This document shows positions 53,016-62,953 of a stretch of DNA of 64,000 nucleotides, piece by piece. The translations under genes were made by a program, and so were the position numbers. Below the pieces are notes generated by a model. That model was not told the origin of the DNA. It ran no database searches and was given only the letters and a program-made list of their open reading frames with translations. The DNA lies in contig WGMK01000007.1 of NCBI GenBank assembly GCA_016125095.1, forward strand, positions 62,001 to 126,000, given 5' to 3'. Source of the stretch: Candidatus Hydrogenedens sp. GTDB lineage: Bacteria; Hydrogenedentota; Hydrogenedentia; Hydrogenedentales; JAEUWI01. The stretch's first letter is position 1, and every line of letters starts with the position of its first letter.

Positions 53016-55770
53016 CGTCTCCCTCCCCGGATTCGCAAGTGTGGTAGCTACCCCATGAATACACCTGCAGAACGCGCAGCAGTTCCGACAAGGTGAGTTT
53101 CCATTGCGGGTTCGTGTAGTCGGCGGTGTGCGATTTACAGGCCTTGGCGCCGTTGGGTATCGGCCGATACCCGTCCTCGGTATCGCCCGGGTTCGCCGCG
53201 CAGGAATAGCCCTGGGCGTTGTAAAGCTGGATGATGCGAAGCACCTCGCTGAGCGACAACATGAGGTCGCCGTTGTAGTCGCCCACGGCGACGGGCGGAG
53301 GCTCCGTGACCTGAAATAATTCGGCGACTGTCAGGCCGCCGTCGGCGTCGTAGTCGCGTTCATGAAATGCCGTATCGCCCAGGCCGGGGGCATAATTCTG
53401 GGCTTCCTCCTGGCTTATCTTGCCGTCGCCATTGGTGTCGATATCCGAGAAGTTGTCGAGAAATTCCGTGGGCGAAGGCGCCGCGCAGTCGCCGGCCTGT
53501 GGCGGCAGGGCCAGCAGCAGATTCTGCAATCCCGAACCGGCGAATATCCGCTGCCGCGGGGCGAACGTCGCGGTGACGCTGAATGCCCCCCCGGAAACGA
53601 ATTCGAACACTGCTACGCCGCTGGCGCTAGTCGTGCGCTGCAGGTTCGTGGGGCCGGAAACGTAGGTTACATTGGCACCCGCAATGGGCGTTCCGGCGCA
53701 TTCATCCACTACCGTCACGATGAGCGAGGGCGAGGGCTGCACGGCCGATGTAATCAGCGTGCCGCCGAGCGCAATGGTCTCGCGGTCCCACTGGAAGTTA
53801 CCGCCATAGGGGTCGTAGAGCGAGAAGGAGGTAAGCGTCAGCGGAAACGCGTCTTCCCCGGGAATCGACTCTGCGACATCGAAGACCACGTTGACGAGCG
53901 TCGCGGGCCCCGCGTTCAGCGGAATATCCGCCGAGCCACTGATGGTAATCAGCCCCTCGCTGACCAGCACGTTGGTGAGCAGGTCGGCTCCGAAATCGCC
54001 GGCATCAATCCGCTTGAAGACGAGGCTCGACAGGTGATCGTCAAAGGCCAAGGCAAGGTCGAAACCCGTGATATCCTGGCCTTCGCTCACGGTGATGGGC
54101 ACAGAAATCTCATCGCCCGGGAGCAAGCCGGATAAGCTGCCGACCTCCAGCGTCACATCAACCGGGTCGAGCCCTTTGGAATCCTTGTTGCTTCCCGGAT
54201 TCAGGCCGTTGCCCAGCACGAGTCGGCGCAACAGCACCACGTCCGCCGTGTCGAGGCGACCATCGCCGTTCAAGTCCAGCGCGCGTCGCTGACAGGCATT
54301 CGAAGAAACTTGACCGAGAATGATTTGCGTGGCTAGGAACACGTCGTTGCTGTCCAGCGAACTATCCTGATTGATGTCGCCCTCCCGGCAGGTGCCGCCG
54401 ACCACGATCACGCCGCTAATTCCTTCCACGGGAACGGGCCGCGCGAAGGCGTCATAAAACTTGAGCTCGTCAAACGCAACTGGAATCTGGGTTCCGGGCC
54501 TTACGCTCTGATTCAATTGGAGATAGACATCGAAAAGATGGCCCTCGCCCTGGAGGATATCGGTGGTGATTCCGGAAATATCCACGAGGCCTTGGGTGGC
54601 GAGCGAGGGGTTGAAGTTTACATTGGCCAGGAACGCGACATTGCTCGTCACGGCAGTGCTCTCGACCCGCCCGGCCAGCATGGTTTCCGGCGTATAGCGA
54701 ATGGCGATATCGAGGCCGTTCACCGAGATGCCGGAGGCATTCCGGACATTAATCGGAATTCTCGCAAGTCCGCCCACGGGCACTTCCACCGTCGGGATGA
54801 TCACACTCAGGGAATCGGTCGATTGCTCGAAGACGGTGCCCAGTTCGCTTTCCTTTCCGCTTTCGTGTACGGCCTTGACGCCGTAGGTGACCAGCGGCGA
54901 GCCGCCCTTGGCGCCCACCCCGACAAAGGTTTCCAGGTCTTCGAAGACGGTATCCTGCACGGGGGCCACGTTGATCTGGACGAATTCATTTCCCGAGTTC
55001 CGGTAGACGTTGTATCCGACGAGGTTGTCTTCGTCAGCAGGCGTCCAGCGCACTTGCACCTCGTCCACGCCGACGGCTGCCGAGGTGACGTCGGGCGCAG
55101 CGGGAGTGTCGGGGCGGAGCCGCAGGGGCAGGGATAGCGGCGGGAGCACTCGTTCGATGCGCAAGGGCTCGTAACCGTCCGCAGTGACCAGCAGATCCAC
55201 GGGTTCGAGCGTGCCGGTGTTGAGCGTATAGATGCTGTTTGCAAGAGGGCTGGAAGCAAGCAGCCGCTTGTCGCCCGAATTGAAGGCTTCAACCGTTGCG
55301 CTCGGTATCGTCGCTCCGGTCCGGGAGTCGTAAACAATGCCCTGCACCTTGCGCTCCAGCACGAAGGTATCGACCTCGAAGTCGTTGGTGGTCTGGGCAA
55401 TGGGTGAACGATTGCCGGTGGAAATAACCAATTCGACCTGTACCGAGTCCACCGTTGTTCGCCCCAGGTCCCCCACCAGGTCCCAAACGAACACATGCAC
55501 GATGCCGTCGGGCGACGAGGTCAGGTTGGTGGTGCCATCGCTGCCGTTGGCTTCGGTTGCCGGTCGGAACAGTCCGAAACCGCCTGCGTCGTAGGTTGCC
55601 TGCAGGTTGAACCGGGCGTAGTCAAGGCTGGTCACTCGGTATTCAATGCCGATTCTTCCTTTTTCGATGGAGAAACTGCTGAGAATCTCGAGGTTGTCAG
55701 TCGAGCCGGCGAAGGCCTGCCCGGCAAGCAGGAGGCCGGCGAAAACAAGTTTCAGGATGGTGGATCGCAT
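52999..55770 (-). CDS. Secreted multidomain cohesin/dockerin-like protein
   Basis: 923 residues. Signal peptide MRSTILKLVFAGLLLAGQAFA. A beta-sandwich, a carboxypeptidase-regulatory-like repeat and a fibronectin-type segment (PDVTSAAVGVDEVQVRW, DNLVGYNVYRNSG) come first. Then two cohesin-like domains (about 330-470 and 530-650) are split by a dockerin-type calcium pair (GDINQDSSLDSNDVFLATQI and DLNGDGRLDTADVVLLRRL). Next comes an EF-hand pair (DIDTNGDGKISQEEA, DYDADGGLTVAELF), and finally two SEVLRIIQLYNAQGYSC / SELLRVLQVYSWGSYHTC repeats. The last pair is a C-terminal sorting or anchoring tail. A surface adhesion or assembly role is inferred. Confidence 0.78.
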   Translation of the reverse strand: MRSTILKLVFAGLLLAGQAFAGSTDNLEILSSFSIEKGRIGIEYRVTSLDYARFNLQATYDAGGFGLFRPATEANGSDGTTNLTSSPDGIVHVFVWDLVGDLGRTTVDSVQVELVISTGNRSPIAQTTNDFEVDTFVLERKVQGIVYDSRTGATIPSATVEAFNSGDKRLLASSPLANSIYTLNTGTLEPVDLLVTADGYEPLRIERVLPPLSLPLRLRPDTPAAPDVTSAAVGVDEVQVRWTPADEDNLVGYNVYRNSGNEFVQINVAPVQDTVFEDLETFVGVGAKGGSPLVTYGVKAVHESGKESELGTVFEQSTDSLSVIIPTVEVPVGGLARIPINVRNASGISVNGLDIAIRYTPETMLAGRVESTAVTSNVAFLANVNFNPSLATQGLVDISGITTDILQGEGHLFDVYLQLNQSVRPGTQIPVAFDELKFYDAFARPVPVEGISGVIVVGGTCREGDINQDSSLDSNDVFLATQIILGQVSSNACQRRALDLNGDGRLDTADVVLLRRLVLGNGLNPGSNKDSKGLDPVDVTLEVGSLSGLLPGDEISVPITVSEGQDITGFDLALAFDDHLSSLVFKRIDAGDFGADLLTNVLVSEGLITISGSADIPLNAGPATLVNVVFDVAESIPGEDAFPLTLTSFSLYDPYGGNFQWDRETIALGGTLITSAVQPSPSLIVTVVDECAGTPIAGANVTYVSGPTNLQRTTSASGVAVFEFVSGGAFSVTATFAPRQRIFAGSGLQNLLLALPPQAGDCAAPSPTEFLDNFSDIDTNGDGKISQEEAQNYAPGLGDTAFHERDYDADGGLTVAELFQVTEPPPVAVGDYNGDLMLSLSEVLRIIQLYNAQGYSCAANPGDTEDGYRPIPNGAKACKSHTADYTNPQWKLTLSELLRVLQVYSWGSYHTCESGEGDDGFCL

Positions 55771-55932
55771 GGAATCTGATGTGCCCCATTTAATTGCGCC
55801 GTTACACGAGGTGCATTGGTGGCGCGATTTAGCTCCTAGAGTGCCGCATGCGTGTCGGGCAGTCAAACTGCTTGACCTCGAGCAGTCCGCTGCCTAGCAT
55901 ACCGCGAACCGCATTCAAATCCCGGAGGCGAC

Positions 55933-57366
55933 ATGAGCGAGTCGGAACATTCATTCGAGCGGCGTGTGCCCTTGTGGCAGCCCATGGTATTCGCTGCCCT
56001 GGCGGGCGGCATGGGCTGGGGCGTCCGGGGTCAATACGGCCACGAAACCGCTGCGATGATGGCCGGGCTGCTGGTGTGCCTCACGCTGACCTGCCTGCTC
56101 GCTCCGCGAACGCACCCGCTGGCGCTCGCCCGCGCCGCGGCGCTGGGCACGCTTGGCATGGGCATCGGCGGCTCGATGACCTACGCCCAGACGCTGGGCC
56201 TCTGGCACGATCCAGAGCTGGTCGGCAACTGGGAGGCGCTACGCTGGGGCGTGCTGGGCACGTCGCTCAAGGGGGCCATCTGGATCGGTTTCGGGGGGTT
56301 GTTTTTCGGCATGGGACTGGGCGGCGTGCGGTATCGCCCCGGCGAGATGTTCATGCTGCTGTTGGCCATGCTGGGTCTGTTCTTCACGGGCGTGTCCCTG
56401 GTAAACTCGCCCTTCGATATCAGCGAGCGCGAGCTGCCGTATATCTATTTCTCTGCCTCTTGGCACTTCCAGCCCGACACGCCCGGCTTGAAGCCGCGTC
56501 CGGAAATCTGGGCGGGACTGCTGGCGGCGCTCATCGCGGGCATTCTCTACACGGGATGGCGGCGGAAAGACGGCTTGGCGTGGCGGCTGGGCCTGTGGGC
56601 CATGCTGGGCGGGGCCATCGGGTTTCCGGCCGGGCAGGCTATCCAGAGCTACAACGCCTGGAATCGCGAGGCCGTGGCCGAGGGCGTGCTGCATCCCATC
56701 GTGCAGCACATCAACTGGTGGAACATGATGGAGACCACCTTCGGCGCCGTGATGGCGGCGTTTATCGGATTGGGCCTTTGGCTGCACCGCAAGCGCATAG
56801 CCCCGGCCGAGCCGAATCTGGACGGCCGGCTCTCCACCGCGGGCGAGGTGGCGCTGCTGCTGATTCATGTGCCGATGCTGGTGAGCGTGGAATTCCTGTC
56901 GCTGCGGTCGGTCGATTCGCTCTACGATCTCGGGCTCATCATGGTCATCATCCCGCTGTGCGGGGTGGTCGGCGGACGCTATTGGCCGTATTTACAACTG
57001 CTGCCGCTGACCTTGATACCGATTGCGGGCAAGACTCTCCGCAACCTGGGCTATGAGGAAGGCGCGGTGAACGTGCAGGTGGGATGGGTGGTGTACGTCA
57101 TCCTGCCGGTGGCGTTGTTTGTCTGGCTGGCCTGGGTGGCGATCAAGCGTTCGCAGACCGGTAGGCCGTCGCGCGCGTTGTTCGGCTGGATGCTGCTGGT
57201 GAACGCGTGGATGTACTACCTCCTGAATTTCGCGTTCTTCCGGTTTCCCTGGCCTTGGGACACGTGGACCGGCCGCACGCCGAACGCCATCATCTACACC
57301 ATCTGCCTCGCCGGCCTGACCTGGGTGGCCTTCCGCGCGATGACGGAGCGGGAGGCGGAGGAGTAG
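55933..57366 (+). CDS. Conserved polytopic membrane protein of unknown function
   Basis: 477 residues, about 12 spans. The opening ALAGGMGWGVRGQYGHETAA is a stretch I associate with hypothetical proteins of Planctomycetota-type genomes; further blocks are MGIGGSMTYAQTLGL, FFGMGLGGVRYRPGE and NWWNMMETTFGAVMAAFIG. No transporter family signature is clear. GGAGG lies 5 bases before the ATG. It is divergent from the cohesin-like gene. Confidence 0.75.
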   Translation: MSESEHSFERRVPLWQPMVFAALAGGMGWGVRGQYGHETAAMMAGLLVCLTLTCLLAPRTHPLALARAAALGTLGMGIGGSMTYAQTLGLWHDPELVGNWEALRWGVLGTSLKGAIWIGFGGLFFGMGLGGVRYRPGEMFMLLLAMLGLFFTGVSLVNSPFDISERELPYIYFSASWHFQPDTPGLKPRPEIWAGLLAALIAGILYTGWRRKDGLAWRLGLWAMLGGAIGFPAGQAIQSYNAWNREAVAEGVLHPIVQHINWWNMMETTFGAVMAAFIGLGLWLHRKRIAPAEPNLDGRLSTAGEVALLLIHVPMLVSVEFLSLRSVDSLYDLGLIMVIIPLCGVVGGRYWPYLQLLPLTLIPIAGKTLRNLGYEEGAVNVQVGWVVYVILPVALFVWLAWVAIKRSQTGRPSRALFGWMLLVNAWMYYLLNFAFFRFPWPWDTWTGRTPNAIIYTICLAGLTWVAFRAMTEREAEE

Positions 57367-57371
57367 GGGAG

Positions 57372-57397
57372 CATTGCGCCTTTGGCGCTTTGGGATG
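57372..57397. repeat. Single copy of the GCGCCTTTGGCGC-type intergenic repeat arm
   Basis: The same kind of sequence as the right arm at 7443-7469, here between two convergent genes and without a partner arm. Confidence 0.5.
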
Positions 57398-57424
57398 CGG
57401 CTTGGGCGGTGAAGTCGCACTTCC

Positions 57425-58357
57425 TCAGGCGAGGCCCAGCAGGCGCCGGGCGTTGCCGGTGAAGATCTTTTCGCGGACTTCCTGGGGCAGGTCGATTTTT
57501 CCGAGGGTGTCGAACTGCGGCACGTCTTGTTCGGGGCGCAGGTAGTCGGTGCCGAAGAGCAGGCGGTCGGCCCGGCGGATCATGAACTCGCGGGCGAAGT
57601 CGAGATCGCGCGCGAGGGCGTTGTTGCCGCTGCCCGCCGAGAGGTCGCCGTAGAGATTGGGAAAGCGCTCCATGAGCGCGTCAATCGCGCCGCCCGCAGC
57701 CACGCCGCCCGAGGGATAGCCCTGCAGCTGCTCCTGCGTCACATCGCCGCTGATGCTCGCCCACCAGCCTTGGGCATGCCCGATAAAGATGCCGTCCGGC
57801 ACGGCTTCCAATACCTGCGCCAGTCCGGGCAGTCCGGGCGCGTCGGTGTTGCGCACGTTATCCAGGTGGAACAGGACGGGCAGGTTCAGTTCGGCGCAGC
57901 ACTTGAACAAGTTGATGTTGCGCGGGTCGTCGATGGCCACGCCAGGCTTGTGCTCGCCGAAGCCCTTGGCACCTGCCGCGACGTACTTGCCCAGCACCTC
58001 GAGAATGCCCTCGCGATCCTGCAGCAGCGTCGTGCGCGGGTCGATGGAGCAGAAGGGAATCAGCCGGTCGCGGTGCGGCGCGGTCTCTTTCAACACGTAG
58101 CCCGTGCTGATCGGATAGTCCCAGGATTCGGGGGAAATGAGCGGCAGCACCACGGCTTGCTCGATATGGTGCTGGTCCATCCAGCGCAAGAGATTGTCCG
58201 CGGTCAGCTGAAGCCGGCGTCCCCACATCTGGCCAAGGTGCGTGTGAACATCGAAGAAAGGTCCCTGCGACGGCCCTTCGGCGCGGGCGCCCAGCGTGGC
58301 CAGCGCCGAAGCCGCAGCGGCGGATTTTAGAAAAAATCGGCGGTTGATGGTCGGCAT
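57425..58357 (-). CDS. Tat-exported amidohydrolase-family protein (amidohydrolase 2)
   Basis: 310 residues. Twin-arginine signal INRRFFLKSAAAASALATL. The TIM-barrel metal site is read from FFDVHTHLGQ (first two histidines), VLFHLDN, FIGHAQGWW and LLFGTDYL with the catalytic aspartate. These fit the aminocarboxymuconate-semialdehyde decarboxylase-like or amidohydrolase_2 group. It lies 11 bases after the GT2 gene on the same strand, so it is probably in that operon. The substrate is unknown. Confidence 0.85.
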   Translation of the reverse strand: MPTINRRFFLKSAAAASALATLGARAEGPSQGPFFDVHTHLGQMWGRRLQLTADNLLRWMDQHHIEQAVVLPLISPESWDYPISTGYVLKETAPHRDRLIPFCSIDPRTTLLQDREGILEVLGKYVAAGAKGFGEHKPGVAIDDPRNINLFKCCAELNLPVLFHLDNVRNTDAPGLPGLAQVLEAVPDGIFIGHAQGWWASISGDVTQEQLQGYPSGGVAAGGAIDALMERFPNLYGDLSAGSGNNALARDLDFAREFMIRRADRLLFGTDYLRPEQDVPQFDTLGKIDLPQEVREKIFTGNARRLLGLA

Positions 58358-58368
58358 GGAGTCCCTCC

Positions 58369-59226
58369 TCAGGAATCGCCCGGGCCGCTGGCGTTCCCGG
58401 AAAGCTTTTCTTCCAGCGCCTTGAGGCGCGCTTCGAGTTCAGCCAGATCGTTCGATCGCTTCGAGCGCGACATGAGACGCTCCTCGAGAATATCGTCGCG
58501 GATGAGCACCTGCTCGAACCAGAGCTTGAGCAGCACCTGCAGGTAGCGGCGGCCCATTTCGGAGATGTGGAGGTTCGAGCTGCCCCACGTACGGCCGCGC
58601 CAAGAGATGGGAATCTCGGCAATGGAATAGCCGCGGATGAGCGCGCTAAGCGACATCTCGATGGTGAGGTTGAAGTGGCTCGCGCGGTAGGGACCGCATT
58701 CGCGGATGACTTCGGTGCGGTAGACCTTGAATGCGTTGGTCAGGTCGTTGAACCGGGTCCAGAACAGCCAGCGGATGGCGTGGTTCACAATGCGGTTCGC
58801 GAACAGCTTGAAGGGCGGGTAATTCGTCACCTCGCTGCCCTTGATGAAGCGCGAGCCGAACACGCAGTCGTAGCCCTGCTCGATTTTCGAATAGCTCGCC
58901 ACAAGGTCCTTGGGGTCGTCCGACTGGTCGGCCATGTAGACCGCCACGATATCGCCCTCGACGACATCGAGCCCGGCGCGGATGGCCCGCCCGAAACCGC
59001 CGGGGGGCCGCCGGTCCACCGTGCGGATGTTCGGGTCTTCCTGCATCAGCGCCTGGATGACCTGCGGGGTGGCGTCGCTGCTGTTGTCGTTAACGATGAT
59101 GAGCTCGTAGGGGATGCCCTCGGCCTGCAGTACCGGGCTGATCTCGTGGATCGTCCCGGTCAGGTTCTGCTCCTCGTTGTACGCGGGGATGACCACGCTC
59201 AATTTGAGGTTGTGTTTCGCAGACAT
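58369..59226 (-). CDS. GT2 glycosyltransferase, DPM1-like
   Basis: 285 residues. The GT-A core has VVIPAYNEEQNLTGTI, IIVNDNSSDATPQVI, GGFGRAIRAGLDVVEGDIVAVYMADQSDDP and NAFKVYR. There is no C-terminal membrane pair; instead the end has a coiled coil (LAELEARLKALEEKL). So this is the soluble, single-domain form, unlike the ArnC-like enzyme at 5367. The ATG at 59226 has only a weak GAGAG upstream; the longer frame to 59295 overlaps the divergent promoter region. It transfers a sugar to a lipid or glycan; the donor is unknown. Confidence 0.85.
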   Translation of the reverse strand: MSAKHNLKLSVVIPAYNEEQNLTGTIHEISPVLQAEGIPYELIIVNDNSSDATPQVIQALMQEDPNIRTVDRRPPGGFGRAIRAGLDVVEGDIVAVYMADQSDDPKDLVASYSKIEQGYDCVFGSRFIKGSEVTNYPPFKLFANRIVNHAIRWLFWTRFNDLTNAFKVYRTEVIRECGPYRASHFNLTIEMSLSALIRGYSIAEIPISWRGRTWGSSNLHISEMGRRYLQVLLKLWFEQVLIRDDILEERLMSRSKRSNDLAELEARLKALEEKLSGNASGPGDS

Positions 59227-59416
59227 GGCGGCTCTCTCGGTTGGGCAGGTGTGCTCGAACCCCATCTTATACCGTGTGCGCGGCGCCGGGTCCAATCGGC
59301 ACAGGGAGTGGTGCTGGCGGGCGCGGCTGGAATGCGCCCGCGAAACCCGTTATTCTGGCTTTGGGTCGAATTTCATAGCTTGCCGGCCGTTGGATGCCGG
59401 ATGGGAATACCTGCCG

Positions 59417-62400
59417 ATGACGCTGAAAAAGATGGTTGCCTGGGCAATGGCGTGGGGGATTGCGGCCGGGCCGGTGTCGGCCGCCGAGCCCATCACGTTC
59501 GATGAACACATCCGGCCGATTCTGTCCAATAAATGCTTCGCCTGCCACGGTCCCGACGAGGCCACACGCAAGGCCGGACTGCGGTTGGACTTCGAAGATT
59601 CCTCACGCGCGGAACTGGCCTCCGGCGAATTCGCGATTGTGCCGGGCAAGCTCGAAGAGAGCGCTGTCCACGCGCGGATTCACGCAGCGGATCGCAGCGA
59701 CCGCATGCCGCCGGCGTCCTTCAAGAAAGACCTGACCGAAGAAGAAATCGCGTTGCTCGACCAATGGATTCAGGAAGGTGCGGCCTACCAGAAGCACTGG
59801 TCCTTCGTCGCCCCCGAGCGCCCCGAGCCGCCTGCGATCACCGACCCCTCGCTTGCTTTCAATCCGATTGACCAGTTCATTGTGTCGCGCCTCGAGAAGG
59901 ACGGCTTGTCACCCTCGCCCTTGGCCGACAAACGCTCGATCATCCGCCGGGTGACGCTGGACCTGACGGGGCTACCGCCTACGGTGGAAGAGGTGGAGGC
60001 CTTTGCGGGCGACGAATCGCCCGACGCCTACGAGCGGCTCGTGGATCGGCTGCTGGCCTCGCCGCGCTACGGCGAGCACATGGCGCGCTATTGGCTCGAC
60101 GCAGCGCGCTATGCCGACACCAACGGCTACCACATCGATAACGAGCGCTATATGTGGCGCTGGCGCGACTGGGTCATCGACGCCTACAACAACAATATGC
60201 CCTTCGACGAGTTCACCATCGACCAGCTCGCCGGAGATCTGCTGGAGAATCCGACCGTCAGCCAGCGCATCGCGAGCGGCTTCAACCGCAACCACATGAT
60301 CAATTTCGAGGGTGGCATCATCGCGGAGGAATACCGCAACGCCTACGTCGTGGATCGCGTGAATACGACGGGCACCGTGTGGATGGGCCTGACCATCGGC
60401 TGCGCCCAGTGCCATACGCACAAGTACGACCCGATAACGCACGACGAGTATTACGAGTTCTACGCCTACTTCAACACGATCGAGGAACAGGGCATCGATG
60501 GGCGCGACGGCAATTCAATGCCGCTCATGAAGGCGCCGCGGCAGGAGGACCTGTCGCGTATCGACGCGCTCACCCAGGAACTGCAGGCGGCGCTGACCGA
60601 ACTCGAGAAGCCCGACGAGGAACTCGACGCGAAGCAGGGAGCCTGGGAGCACAAGATGAACCGGGAACTCGGCGGCCGCTGGGAGCCCATCAAGGTGGTC
60701 GAGGCGACCTCGAGCGGCGGGGCGGACCTGAACTTGCTGCCTGACGGCACCATTCTCGCGAGCGGCACGGCAGCCGACGACGACACCTACACGCTCGTGC
60801 TCGAGACGCCGCTGCGCCGCATTACGGGCATCCGCCTCGAGGCCTTGACGCACGAATCGTTCAACGGCCGCACGGGCCGGGCGCCGAACGGTAATTTCGT
60901 GCTGACCGATGTGAAGCTGGGCTTCAGTGAACCGGGGTCGAGCGCGGAACCGCTCGACATTCCCATCGTGGGGGCCGAGGCCGATTACGCCCAGCCGGAC
61001 TTCCCGGTGTCGCTCGCCATCGATGGCGACCCGGCGACGGGCTGGGCCGCCAACGGTCAGGAGCGCGCCGAGAACCGCATGGCGGTGTTTCTGCCCGAGC
61101 GGCCGGTGGGCTTCGGCAAGGGTGCGCGCCTCACGCTCAAGCTTACCCACGCCTCGCAGTTCAAGCAGCACGCGATCGGGCGCTTCCGCATCCGCGTCAC
61201 CACCGACGAGGCCCTGCGGCCTTCGCAACTGGGTACCTGGCAGGCGAACGGTCCCTACCTGGCCGAAGACGGAAAGACGGCCTACGACACGGCCTATCCT
61301 CCGGAGCAGGGCGTCGACCTAGCGGCGACGTATGAAGACGGCCGCGCAAAGTGGTCCGAGGCGCCGTGGGTTGAGGACGGCAAGGTGCTTACGCTGCCGG
61401 GCAATACGGCGGCCTATTACCTCTACCGCGAAATTCACGCCTTCAGCGATCGGACCATGGACCTCGATCTCGCCAGCAACGACGCGCTCAAGGTCTGGCT
61501 GAACGGCGAGGTCGTGCACGACAACAACGTGCAGCGCGGCATCGAGGAAGGCAAGTACGACCGCATCAAGCTGCCGCTAAAAGAAGGCGACAACACGCTG
61601 CTGGTCAAGGTCGTGAACTACGGCAACAAGTACGAGTTCTACTTTACGCGCTCGGGCGAGCAATACCGTGACGTGCCGCTGCCCATTGAGGCGATTCTGG
61701 CCAGCCGTCCGTCCGCGCGGTCGGAGGGCCAGCAGAAGGAATTGCTGCACTACTTCCGCGGCCGCGAAATCGACGGCTGGGCGGACCAGAAAGCGGCCTA
61801 CGACCAGCTTGTCCAGGAGAAGCAGCAGCTCGAAGCGAATGCGCCGACCGTAATGGTTATGGCGGAGATGGCCGAGCCGCGCGAGACCTTTGTGCTCGAG
61901 CGCGGTGCGTATGACAAGCCGGCCAACAGGGTGGAGCCCGCCACGCCTGCCGCGCTGCCGCCCTTGCCGGCGGAGTTCCCCAACAACCGCCTGGGCCTCG
62001 CGCGCTGGCTGGTGAGCCGCGAGCATCCGCTGACCTCCCGAGTGACCGTGAACCGCATGTGGCAGGAAGTGTTCGGCACGGGCCTGGTCAAGACGGCCGA
62101 GGACTTCGGTTCGCAGGGCGAAGCGCCGACGCACCCGAAATTGCTGGACTGGCTGGCCGTGGAGTTCATGGACTCCGGCTGGGATGTGAAGGCCCTGATG
62201 AAGGTCATGGTGATGTCGCGAACGTACCGGCAGGATTCCCGCGCGACTCCGGAAATGATCGAGCGCGATCGTCCGAACCGTTTGCTGGCGCGAGCGCCGC
62301 GCTACCGTCTAGATGCCGAAGTGCTGCGCGACACCGCCCTGGCGGCCAGCGGGCTCTTGGTGGAGAAGCTCGGCGGACCCAGCGTGAAGCCCTATCAGCC

Positions 62401-62938
62401 CCCGGGCATCTGGGAAGAGGTCAGCTATGGCGCCGGATTCACTGCGCAGGAGTACACGCAGGACACCGGCGAGGGCCTGTACCGCCGCAGCATGTATACG
62501 TTCTGGAAGCGGCAGGCCCCGCCCGCGCGCATGGTGCTGTTCGATGCGCCCAACCGCGAGACTTGCTCGGTCAAGCGGTCCCGCACGAACACGCCCCTGC
62601 AGGCGCTGGGCCTGATGAACGACCCGCAGTTCGTGGAGGCCTCGCGCGTGCTGGCGCAGCGGGCGCTGACCGAGGCCGATGCATCGCCTGAAGCGCGCAT
62701 CGCGTTTTTGTTCGAGACCCTGACGGCGCGCGAGCCCGCCCCGGAGGAATTGCAGATCCTCAGCGGCCTGCTCGACAAACAGCAGGAGCGCTACGCGGCG
62801 GATACCGGCGCGGCCGCGGGCCTGATCGGCGTGGGGGACAGCGCCCCGGCCGAAGGCATCGCGCCCGAGGAACTGGCGGCCTGGACCACCATCGCCAGCG
62901 TCATTCTGAATCTAGACGAAACAATCAGCAAGTCCTGA
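59417..62938 (+). CDS. PSCyt1-DUF1549-DUF1553 (planctomycete-type cytochrome) protein
   Basis: 1173 residues. Signal peptide MTLKKMVAWAMAWGIAAGPV. The N-terminal PSCyt1 domain has a CFACHG haem site at about 40-45. The DUF1549 domain follows (FIVSRLEKDGL, DLTGLPPT, ARYWLDAARYADTNGYH) and ends in a second haem-like motif CAQCHTHKYDPI (329-333). About residues 400-850 are an unusually long insert, including beta-sandwich parts. The C-terminal DUF1553 domain starts near NNRLGLARWLVSREHPLTSRV and has SCSVKRSRTNTPLQAL-type residues near the end. A surface or periplasmic oxidoreductase role in glycan breakdown is the usual guess for this family. Confidence 0.88.
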   Translation: MTLKKMVAWAMAWGIAAGPVSAAEPITFDEHIRPILSNKCFACHGPDEATRKAGLRLDFEDSSRAELASGEFAIVPGKLEESAVHARIHAADRSDRMPPASFKKDLTEEEIALLDQWIQEGAAYQKHWSFVAPERPEPPAITDPSLAFNPIDQFIVSRLEKDGLSPSPLADKRSIIRRVTLDLTGLPPTVEEVEAFAGDESPDAYERLVDRLLASPRYGEHMARYWLDAARYADTNGYHIDNERYMWRWRDWVIDAYNNNMPFDEFTIDQLAGDLLENPTVSQRIASGFNRNHMINFEGGIIAEEYRNAYVVDRVNTTGTVWMGLTIGCAQCHTHKYDPITHDEYYEFYAYFNTIEEQGIDGRDGNSMPLMKAPRQEDLSRIDALTQELQAALTELEKPDEELDAKQGAWEHKMNRELGGRWEPIKVVEATSSGGADLNLLPDGTILASGTAADDDTYTLVLETPLRRITGIRLEALTHESFNGRTGRAPNGNFVLTDVKLGFSEPGSSAEPLDIPIVGAEADYAQPDFPVSLAIDGDPATGWAANGQERAENRMAVFLPERPVGFGKGARLTLKLTHASQFKQHAIGRFRIRVTTDEALRPSQLGTWQANGPYLAEDGKTAYDTAYPPEQGVDLAATYEDGRAKWSEAPWVEDGKVLTLPGNTAAYYLYREIHAFSDRTMDLDLASNDALKVWLNGEVVHDNNVQRGIEEGKYDRIKLPLKEGDNTLLVKVVNYGNKYEFYFTRSGEQYRDVPLPIEAILASRPSARSEGQQKELLHYFRGREIDGWADQKAAYDQLVQEKQQLEANAPTVMVMAEMAEPRETFVLERGAYDKPANRVEPATPAALPPLPAEFPNNRLGLARWLVSREHPLTSRVTVNRMWQEVFGTGLVKTAEDFGSQGEAPTHPKLLDWLAVEFMDSGWDVKALMKVMVMSRTYRQDSRATPEMIERDRPNRLLARAPRYRLDAEVLRDTALAASGLLVEKLGGPSVKPYQPPGIWEEVSYGAGFTAQEYTQDTGEGLYRRSMYTFWKRQAPPARMVLFDAPNRETCSVKRSRTNTPLQALGLMNDPQFVEASRVLAQRALTEADASPEARIAFLFETLTAREPAPEELQILSGLLDKQQERYAADTGAAAGLIGVGDSAPAEGIAPEELAAWTTIASVILNLDETISKS

Positions 62939-62953
62939 TACGGAGCAGCAGCC

